Assembly: GCA_903862425.1 (NCBI GenBank)
Contig: CAIOYC010000008.1
Location: forward strand, 1-64,000
DNA from: an uncultured Caulobacterales bacterium
GTDB taxonomy: Bacteria > Pseudomonadota > Alphaproteobacteria > Caulobacterales > Caulobacteraceae
Length of the DNA: 64,000 bases
Direction: 5' to 3'
Below the pieces are notes generated by a model. That model was given only the letters and a program-made list of their open reading frames with translations. It was not told where the DNA came from and searched no databases. Shown piece after piece: positions 56,761 to 64,000 of this stretch (the first letter of the stretch is position 1; every line of letters starts with the position of its first letter). The position numbers and the translations under genes were made by a program.

Positions 56761-56893
56761 GCGGCAGACAGGCCCGGCTGTGCTTGGTCAACGTGGCGCT
56801 TGGGATGGGGTTCCGGCGCGCTGCTGGCCACAACGGATTGATCCGGACGCCCCATGGGGCCACAACACCGCCGCCGAAACGGAGCCGCCCGCC

Positions 56894-58201
<1,308 letters not shown>

Positions 58202-58243
58202 TCCTGGTCGGTTAGACCCCCATCCCTTGTGGAGTAACGCGCG

Positions 58244-58714
58244 TTGAAGTGCCCGTTCTGCGGCCATGCCGAAAGCCAGGTGAAGGACAGCCGTCCGTCG
58301 GAAGACGGCGCGGCCATCCGGCGTCGGCGCTCCTGCCCTGAATGCGGCGGCCGTTTCACCACCTTTGAGCGGGTGCAACTGCGCGAACTGATTGTGATGA
58401 AGCGCTCGGGCCGACGCGCGCCCTTCGACCGCGACAAGCTCGCCCGCTCAATCAGTTTCGCCCTCAACAAGCGTCCCATCGAGCCTGAGCGGGTGGAGCG
58501 TATGATCTCCGGCATTGTGCGCCAGCTCGAAAGCCTGGGCGAGACCGAAATTCAGTCCACCGTTGTGGGCGAGATGGTGATGAAGGCGTTGAAGTCGCTG
58601 GACGAGGTGGCCTATGTGCGCTTCGCCTCGGTCTATCGCGACTTCAAGGAGTCGTCCGACTTCGCCCGCTTCCTCGGCCAGGAAGGCCTGAATGAGGAAG
58701 GGCTCGACGCATGA
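58244..58714 (+). CDS. nrdR: Transcriptional repressor NrdR
   Basis: NrdR controls ribonucleotide reductase genes in response to (d)ATP. The zinc ribbon is [18 protein letters not shown] with the pair [22 protein letters not shown] (residues about 3-50), followed by an ATP-cone domain ([29 protein letters not shown]). It is 156 residues, as expected. The start is a TTG, preceded by GGAG. It often neighbours glyA, and it overlaps nusB by four bases. Confidence 0.96.
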   Translation: MKCPFCGHAESQVKDSRPSEDGAAIRRRRSCPECGGRFTTFERVQLRELIVMKRSGRRAPFDRDKLARSISFALNKRPIEPERVERMISGIVRQLESLGETEIQSTVVGEMVMKALKSLDEVAYVRFASVYRDFKESSDFARFLGQEGLNEEGLDA

Positions 58715-59178
58715 GCACGCCTGTTAATGTCGAGCACCGCTCCACCGCCCGCCTCGCCGCCGTTCAGGCGCTCTATCAGATGGAGCTGTCGGGCGTCGGC
58801 GCCGATGCGGTGGTGGCGGAGTTCGTGGATCACCGTTTCGAGCGCGTGATCGATCCCGACGCGGAGGGCGCCCAAGGCGTTCTGCCGGCCGCCGACGAGG
58901 CTTTTTTCGCCGAGATCGTAAGGGGCGTGGTGGCCGAGCAGGCAGAGATCGACCGCGCCATCGTCAAACGCCTCGCCTCGGGCTGGAAGCTGGAGCGGCT
59001 GGACGCCACCGTGCGCGCCGCCCTGCGCGCTGGGGCCTGGGAACTGTCGCATCGCCCGGACGTGCCGACCGAGGTGGTGATCGACCAGTATGTGGAGCTT
59101 TCCAAAGGCTTCACCGACGAGGGCGGCTTCATCAACGCCGCCCTGGATCGCATCGCGCGAGACGTGCGGGCCGTCTGA
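58711..59178 (+). CDS. nusB: Transcription antitermination factor NusB
   Basis: NusB joins NusE (S10) at boxA in rRNA and other antitermination complexes. The 155-residue helical protein has the family motif [19 protein letters not shown] near the N-terminus and the conserved [36 protein letters not shown] at the end. The ATG overlaps the nrdR stop by four bases (ATGA), so it is co-translated with nrdR. Confidence 0.96.
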   Translation: MSTPVNVEHRSTARLAAVQALYQMELSGVGADAVVAEFVDHRFERVIDPDAEGAQGVLPAADEAFFAEIVRGVVAEQAEIDRAIVKRLASGWKLERLDATVRAALRAGAWELSHRPDVPTEVVIDQYVELSKGFTDEGGFINAALDRIARDVRAV

Positions 59179-59202
59179 TCCTGTGCTCCGGGAGGGGCGA
59201 GC

Positions 59203-60174
59203 ATGGACGAATTCGACAGCATCGCGCGCCTGTTTCGGCCGCTGGCGACCTCGCCCGAGGCGCTCGGGTTGATGGACGACGCGGCGGTGCTGGCGGCGCG
59301 GCCGGGCTACGACCTGGTGGTCACGGCCGACGCCATTGTCGAGGGCATTCACTTCCTGCCGGACGATCCGGCGGACCTCGTAGCGCGCAAGCTGTTGCGG
59401 GTGAACCTGTCCGACCTGGCGGCCAAGGCGGCGGAACCCTACGGTTATATGCTCACCGTCGCTTGGTCTCCAGCCTGGGACGAGGCGCGGCGCAGCGCCT
59501 TTGCGCGGGGGCTGGGCGAGGATCAGGCGGCTTACCGGCTGAAGCTGTTCGGCGGCGATACCGTCTCCACCCCCGGCCCGATGAGCGCCAGCGTGACCAT
59601 GTTCGGTTGGGTGGAGAGCGGGCGCATGGTCAAGCGGTCCGGCGCGCGGGCAGGGGACCTTCTGCTGGTGTCGGGGACGATCGGCGACGGCTATCTTGGC
59701 CTGAAGGCGGCGCGCGGAGAATTTGCCGGCCCCGACGCGGCCTTGCTGGCGGACCGCTACCGCCTGCCTCAACCGAGGCTAGCCTTGCGCAACGCGCTGA
59801 AAGCTTACGCCACGGCGGCGGCAGATGTGTCTGATGGTCTGTTGGCGGACGCGCTTCACATCTGTCGCGCCAATGGTCTTGGACTCGAGGTTGAACTGGG
59901 AGATTTGCCGGTTTCCGTTGCGGCAGCGAACTGGCTGGCCGTACAGGGCGACCGCACCGACGCGCTGATGGACCTGGCCACGGGTGGAGACGACTATGAA
60001 GTCGTCTGCACCGTACATCCGGATTGCGTATCCGATTTCATCGGCTTTGCTCATGAACATGGGGTCGAGATGATGCCTGTCGGGAGGGTCACCGCACACC
60101 GGAACATAAGCGTCTCTCACTGGGGTGAGGCGGCTTGCATCGAGATTGATCGACTGGGTTGGCGACACGGGTGA
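59203..60174 (+). CDS. thiL: Thiamine-monophosphate kinase
   Basis: ThiL makes thiamine diphosphate from the monophosphate, the last step of coenzyme synthesis. The 323-residue protein begins MDEFDSIARLFRPLA; ATP and metal residues are in LMDDAAVLAARPGYDLVVTADAIVEGIHF (about 22-55), KLFGGDTVSTPGPMSASVTMFG near 115 and the DVSDGLLADA segment near 208. A GGAGGGG site precedes the ATG. The thiamine diphosphate it supplies is the cofactor of IlvB elsewhere in the window. Confidence 0.96.
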   Translation: MDEFDSIARLFRPLATSPEALGLMDDAAVLAARPGYDLVVTADAIVEGIHFLPDDPADLVARKLLRVNLSDLAAKAAEPYGYMLTVAWSPAWDEARRSAFARGLGEDQAAYRLKLFGGDTVSTPGPMSASVTMFGWVESGRMVKRSGARAGDLLLVSGTIGDGYLGLKAARGEFAGPDAALLADRYRLPQPRLALRNALKAYATAAADVSDGLLADALHICRANGLGLEVELGDLPVSVAAANWLAVQGDRTDALMDLATGGDDYEVVCTVHPDCVSDFIGFAHEHGVEMMPVGRVTAHRNISVSHWGEAACIEIDRLGWRHG

Positions 60175-60193
60175 GTCGGTGTTGGATGGGGTC

Positions 60194-60661
60194 ATGCGCG
60201 CATTCCTCGCTGGCCTGATCTGCCTCGCCCTCGCCACCCCGGTCCTAGCGGCTGAGGCGAAGAAGGACGGCAAGGACAAGAAATCTGACGGCAACTACGT
60301 CAACATCTCACCTGTCGCCCTGCCGATCCTCGAGGGCGGGCAGATCATCAACTACGTCTTCGTGACGGTGAAGCTGAACCTGAAGCCCTCCGCCAACGTC
60401 TCGGCCCTTCGCGACAGGGAACCGTATTTCCGTGACGCGCTGGTACACACCGCCTGGCGCCAACCTTTCAACGATCCCACGAGCTACGCCAAGATCGACG
60501 TCGGCGCGCTCAAGAGCCGCATGATGACCGAGGCGACCCGTATCGCCGGGGCCGGCTCCATCGCATCCGTGGAACTGGTCGGCGAGCCCCAGCCTAAGCG
60601 CGTCAGCGGTCTGCCCCGCCCCAGGGGCTCAGCCCCTGTCGAACGCGCCCCGATCCCCTAG
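60194..60661 (+). CDS. Exported FliL-like protein
   Basis: The start at ATG 60194 gives a signal peptide ([22 protein letters not shown]). The mature part has [45 protein letters not shown] and an end that resembles the FliL periplasmic domain ([26 protein letters not shown]), which forms a stomatin-like fold around flagellar stators. The similarity is distant. The last 20 codons contain a palindromic CAGGGGCT/AGCCCCTG sequence. Relation to flagella is a guess; no flagellar genes lie nearby. Confidence 0.55.
   Translation: MRAFLAGLICLALATPVLAAEAKKDGKDKKSDGNYVNISPVALPILEGGQIINYVFVTVKLNLKPSANVSALRDREPYFRDALVHTAWRQPFNDPTSYAKIDVGALKSRMMTEATRIAGAGSIASVELVGEPQPKRVSGLPRPRGSAPVERAPIP
60622..60638. 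repeat. Perfect eight-base palindrome at the end of the FliL-like gene
   Basis: CAGGGGCT, one base, AGCCCCTG, within the last codons of the FliL-like gene (translated [10 protein letters not shown]). Similar palindromes with GGGCTCAGCCCC are scattered elements in many alphaproteobacterial genomes. It may form a hairpin in the mRNA end, but no T run follows, so a terminator role is doubtful. Confidence 0.5.
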
Positions 60662-60845
60662 GTCTGACCGCCCGGCCTGGGAACAGTTTCCAACGCCGGT
60701 TGACTCCGCCGAGCCATTTGGCAGTCTGACGCCTCTCCATAAGAGGGCGATCAACGTCCTCGTCGATGGCGGGGAAGCGTGCGGGGTCTGGGAGGACCTG
60801 CTGTCGCGGCCAACCGTCCCAACGAGCCATCATAGGGACAACCAC

Positions 60846-62993
60846 ATGAACTATCTCTGGCTGGTCATCGCCGCAGGGGCGCTGGCGGTAATTTATGGCG
60901 TCTGGCAGGCGGCAAGCCTGCTGCGCGCCTCGCCCGGCAATGAACGGATGCAGGAGATCGCCGCAGCGATCCAGGAAGGCGCTTCCGCCTATCTGCGCCG
61001 GCAATACATCACCATCGGCATCGTCGGCGTGGTCGTGCTGATCATTCTCGCCCTGTTGTTCCAGGACTGGAAACAGCCGGTCGGCTTCCTCATCGGCGCG
61101 GTGCTGTCGGGTCTCGCCGGCTATGCGGGCATGCTCATCTCGGTGCGCACCAATGTGCGGACGGCCCAGGCCTGTTCGGAGAGCCTGGACAAGGGTATGT
61201 CCATGGCCTTCCGCTCCGGCGCTGTGGTCGGCATGTTCGTGGCCGGGTTCGCTCTGATCGGGGTCGCCGGCTATTACGCCGTCCTGACCCTCGGCATGGG
61301 CTATGACCCCACTAGCCGCGAAGTGGTGGACGCCCTGGTGGCGCTGGGCTTCGGCGCCTCTCTGATCTCCATCTTCGCCCGTCTCGGCGGCGGCATCTTC
61401 ACCAAGGGCGCCGATGTAGGCGGCGACATGGTCGGCAAGGTCGAGGCCGGCATTCCGGAGGACGACCCGCGCAACGCCGCCACCATCGCCGACAATGTGG
61501 GCGACAATGTCGGCGACTGCGCCGGCATGGCGGCGGACCTGTTCGAGACCTATGCGGTCTCCACCGTGGCGACCATGGTGCTGGCCGCCATCTTCTTCAA
61601 AGGCGTGGTGGATGCGGCCGGAAACAGCATCGTCGGGTCGATGATGCTGCTGCCCCTGGCCATCTGCGCCGTGTGCATCGTCACCTCGATCATCGGCGCC
61701 TTCTTCGTGCGCCTGGGCAAGAGCCGCAACATCATGGGCGCCCTCTATCAGGGTCTCATCGTCACCGGTGTCCTGTCGCTGATCGCCGTCTATTTCGTCA
61801 TCAGGGCCATCGTGCCCTACGCCATCACACTCGGCAGCGGGCTGGTGATCGATCCGCTGAAGCTGTTCTTCTGCGGGGCCATCGGCCTTGTCGTGACGGC
61901 CCTGATCGTGGTGATCACCGAATACTATACCGGCACGGGCTTCCGTCCGGTGAAGTCGGTGGCCAAGGCCTCGGTGTCCGGCCACGGCACCAATGTGATC
62001 CAGGGGTTGGCCGTATCGCTGGAGTCCACTGCCGCTCCGGCCCTGGTGATCATGGCCGCCATCGTCTCCACCTACATGCTGGGCGGTTTGTTCGGCACGG
62101 CCATCGCCGTCACCACCATGCTGGGTGTGGCGGGAATGATCGTGGCGCTCGACGCCTTCGGACCGGTGACGGACAATGCCGGCGGCATCGCCGAAATGGC
62201 CGGCCTGCCCGGTTCGGTGCGCATCTCAACCGACGCGCTGGACGCGGTGGGCAACACGACCAAGGCGGTCACCAAGGGGTACGCCATCGGCTCGGCGGGC
62301 CTCGGCGCGCTGGTTCTGTTCGCGGCCTATACCCAGGACCTGCAGTACTTCACCGCCAACGCCACCTCCGGCTTCTTCGTCGGCATGGGGCAGGTGACCT
62401 TCGACCTCTCCAACCCCTTCGTGATCGTCGGCCTGCTGTTCGGCGGGGCGCTGCCCTTCCTGTTCGGCGGCATGTCGATGACGGCGGTGGGGCGCGCGGC
62501 CGAGTCGGTGGTGGCCGAGGTGCGCCGCCAGTTTCGCGAGAACCCGGGCATCATGACAGGCGAGGTCAAGCCCGAATATGGCAAGGCGGTGGACATCCTG
62601 ACCAAGGCGGCCATCCGCGAGATGATCGTACCGAGCCTGCTTCCGGTGCTATCGCCGATCGTGCTGTTCGTGGTCGTTCTGCCCCTCGCCGGCAAGGTGA
62701 ACGCTTTCGCGGCGTTGGGCGCTATGCTGATCGGGGTGATCGTCACGGGCCTGTTCGTGGCCATCTCGATGACCTCGGGCGGCGGCGCCTGGGACAATGC
62801 CAAGAAGTATATCGAGGAAGGCAATTACGGCGGCAAGGGCTCCGAAGCCCACAAGGCCGCCGTCACCGGCGATACCGTCGGCGACCCCTACAAGGATACG
62901 TCGGGGCCGGCGGTGAACCCGATGATCAAGATCACCAATATCGTCGCACTGCTACTCCTGGCGGTGCTGGCGCGCGGCGTGATCGGCGGCTGA
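60846..62993 (+). CDS. hppA: Membrane-bound proton-pumping pyrophosphatase
   Basis: The enzyme pumps protons using pyrophosphate hydrolysis. It has 715 residues and about 16 membrane segments. The substrate-binding loop [23 protein letters not shown] lies near 195 and the second [24 protein letters not shown] near 220. The motif GNTTKA (lysine near residue 473) is the mark of the potassium-independent subtype; the potassium-dependent type has alanine in that position. It stands alone, ending at a terminator before bamE. Confidence 0.96.
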   Translation: MNYLWLVIAAGALAVIYGVWQAASLLRASPGNERMQEIAAAIQEGASAYLRRQYITIGIVGVVVLIILALLFQDWKQPVGFLIGAVLSGLAGYAGMLISVRTNVRTAQACSESLDKGMSMAFRSGAVVGMFVAGFALIGVAGYYAVLTLGMGYDPTSREVVDALVALGFGASLISIFARLGGGIFTKGADVGGDMVGKVEAGIPEDDPRNAATIADNVGDNVGDCAGMAADLFETYAVSTVATMVLAAIFFKGVVDAAGNSIVGSMMLLPLAICAVCIVTSIIGAFFVRLGKSRNIMGALYQGLIVTGVLSLIAVYFVIRAIVPYAITLGSGLVIDPLKLFFCGAIGLVVTALIVVITEYYTGTGFRPVKSVAKASVSGHGTNVIQGLAVSLESTAAPALVIMAAIVSTYMLGGLFGTAIAVTTMLGVAGMIVALDAFGPVTDNAGGIAEMAGLPGSVRISTDALDAVGNTTKAVTKGYAIGSAGLGALVLFAAYTQDLQYFTANATSGFFVGMGQVTFDLSNPFVIVGLLFGGALPFLFGGMSMTAVGRAAESVVAEVRRQFRENPGIMTGEVKPEYGKAVDILTKAAIREMIVPSLLPVLSPIVLFVVVLPLAGKVNAFAALGAMLIGVIVTGLFVAISMTSGGGAWDNAKKYIEEGNYGGKGSEAHKAAVTGDTVGDPYKDTSGPAVNPMIKITNIVALLLLAVLARGVIGG

Positions 62994-63042
62994 CGGACCG
63001 GGCAGGGCGCTCACCCCGTCCCGCCTTGGCCACCAACTGAAG

Positions 63043-63070
63043 ACGCCCCGGAGAGCGATCTCCGGGGCGT
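63043..63070. terminator. Bidirectional terminator between hppA and bamE
   Basis: A perfect 12-base stem, ACGCCCCGGAGA/TCTCCGGGGCGT, with a GCGA tetraloop (a stable GNRA type) lies 50 bases after the hppA stop and 28 bases after the bamE stop. The T runs are weak on both sides (TGTCTTGTCT on the plus strand), but the stem is very stable, and the location between convergent genes fits a shared terminator. Confidence 0.75.
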
Positions 63071-63097
63071 TGTCTTGTCTGCATGAGACGAAGAGCG

Positions 63098-63598
63098 TCA
63101 GTGCGGGACGGGGCCGCCGCTGCTGCCCGGACGGCTGGCGCCCGGATCGTCGTCCTGCGGCAGCATGGTGGAGCCGCGGCCGACATTGCCAAGCAACTGT
63201 TCGAACCAGTTCAATTCGCGTCCGCGGGTCGGGGTCTCGCGTTTCTCATAGGCCAGGTCGTAGCTGTCGTGCAGGTCGAGCGCCTTGACGGCCGTGACCT
63301 TCTCGTCCTTGTCGAAGCTGATCGCCACCACCTTTCGGCTCTTCAGCTGGGGATGCATGTAGGCCAGCTTGTCGGTGGTCTGGGTTATGTAATACCAGGT
63401 GTTCTTGTCGAAGGCGCTGGTGGTCGAGGGCGAGCCGAGCTTGCTGGCCACCATGGTCCGCGTTTCGCCGATCTTCACCTCTTCGGGCTTGTTGTCGACC
63501 GCGACGAACCCGTTCATGGCGGTGACCGGCGTACAGCCCGAGACGGCGGCGGACGCAGCCAGGACAAGCACGCTGGCGAGAATGGAACGGGACAGCAT
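63098..63598 (-). CDS. bamE: Outer membrane protein assembly factor BamE
   Basis: BamE is a lipoprotein of the BAM complex that stabilises BamD and BamA. The signal peptide ends in the lipobox VSGC (cysteine at residue 22). The SmpA/OmlA domain follows: VDNKPEEVKIGETRTMVASKLGSPST and then the beta strand region with YITQTTDKLAYMHPQLKSRKVVAISFDKDEKV. A glycine/proline-rich C-terminal tail (about 30 residues) is extra to the domain. The convergent terminator follows. Confidence 0.92.
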   Translation of the reverse strand: MLSRSILASVLVLAASAAVSGCTPVTAMNGFVAVDNKPEEVKIGETRTMVASKLGSPSTTSAFDKNTWYYITQTTDKLAYMHPQLKSRKVVAISFDKDEKVTAVKALDLHDSYDLAYEKRETPTRGRELNWFEQLLGNVGRGSTMLPQDDDPGASRPGSSGGPVPH

Positions 63599-63723
63599 AC
63601 GGCGAACTCTCGTAAGTTTGGGCTTTGACCTAGCGCCAGTCGCCCCCTAGTTCAATCGGTCAGGAGGGCGCACGTGCGGCGTCCGCCAACCAAGCCCATC
63701 AGGGACCGGAAGAAGACGGCGAG

Positions 63724-64000
63724 ATGATGTTCCAGCGCTTTTTCGCCAAACGGCCGGCGGCGCTCGCCGGCCAGGCCCTCTACACCCCGCTGATCGAGCA
63801 GGCGCGTCGGCCGGACTTCTATCTGGCAGGCAAGGTTCCGGATACCACCGACGGCCGGTTCGAACTCTACACCCTGCACCTCGCCCTGCTGGTCCGGCGT
63901 CTGCGCGGCGAACGCGGTTTCATCGCCGAGGTGCGCCAAGCCCTCTTCGACACCTTCCTCGACGGGCTGGATGCGGGCCTGCGGGAGATGGGCGTGGGCG
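63724..64000 (+). CDS. Ubiquinol-cytochrome c chaperone (CBP3 type), partial
   Basis: The window ends inside this gene, so only the first 92 residues can be read. From the ATG at 63724 the protein begins MMFQRFFAKRPAALAGQALY, then TPLIEQARRPDFYLAGKVPD, with the RFELYTLHLALLVRRLRGE helix, which fits the CBP3/ubiquinol-cytochrome c chaperone family. It helps assemble cytochrome b in the bc1 complex. In Caulobacter relatives it follows bamE, divergently, and precedes a DUF177 gene and plsX, though those lie outside this window. The reading frame stays open to the last base. Confidence 0.85.
   Translation, partial: MMFQRFFAKRPAALAGQALYTPLIEQARRPDFYLAGKVPDTTDGRFELYTLHLALLVRRLRGERGFIAEVRQALFDTFLDGLDAGLREMGVG

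Overview
The window reads as chromosomal DNA of an alphaproteobacterium, most likely order Caulobacterales (Caulobacter/Phenylobacterium-like). This rests on the very high GC content, frequent TTG and GTG starts, 5-aminolevulinate synthase rather than the glutamyl-tRNA route to heme, a MucR regulator, a cytochrome bc1 chaperone, and a TtgACG-type promoter motif. No rRNA, tRNA, CRISPR array, prophage or insertion sequence was found. Taxonomy is inferred from gene content and protein style, not from a search.

Layout. 1-9049: recA and purL on the minus strand, a small unknown gene, a helix-turn-helix gene carrying a palindromic repeat inside its reading frame, then the branched-chain amino acid operon ilvB-ilvN-ilvC preceded by a leader-peptide attenuator. 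9050-12536: ribosomal operon rpsF-rpsR-rplI, then tyrS, which is preceded by a 16-codon tyrosine-rich leader ORF, and two small genes (CcdA-like and DUF4169). 12644-18294: small conserved proteins, an ATPase translationally coupled to ilvD, and chorismate mutase plus prephenate dehydrogenase. 18349-24056: exported proteins and peptidases (TraB/GumN, S10, M28) and a thiolase with an unusual N-terminal extension. 24125-31495: a penicillin-binding protein, an ABC-2 transporter, an AT-rich orphan gene, an SDR and an M61 peptidase. 31684-36265: L,D-transpeptidase, HIT, and the overlapping RidA-GDPD-DUF482 operon. 36442-45374: sulfate transporter cysTWA without its binding protein, then tamA-tamB. 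45384-50776: phenylalanine hydroxylase, hspQ, ppx-rlmE, an AT-rich frameshifted dCMP deaminase, hemB and a membrane protein. 50887-54959: a valine-degradation set (acyl-CoA dehydrogenase, 3-hydroxyisobutyryl-CoA hydrolase, mmsB) interrupted by an exported methyltransferase-like protein. 55024-64000: hemA, mucR, glyA, nrdR-nusB-thiL, an FliL-like exported protein, proton-pumping pyrophosphatase, bamE, and the start of a bc1 chaperone gene cut by the window edge.

Themes. Amino acid supply is prominent: the whole valine/isoleucine pathway from pyruvate to keto acids (ilvBN, ilvC, ilvD) lies within 11 kb, tyrosine synthesis and tyrosine charging lie close by, and valine breakdown lies at the other end. 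Two of these loci (ilvB, tyrS) show leader ORFs whose codons match the product of the pathway. Most of the sequence is ordinary core genome. The most interesting signals are regulatory or structural: the tyrS leader, the ilv attenuator, palindromic repeat pairs with covarying hairpins, five convergent gene pairs that share exactly four bases at their stop codons, and two AT-rich inserts.
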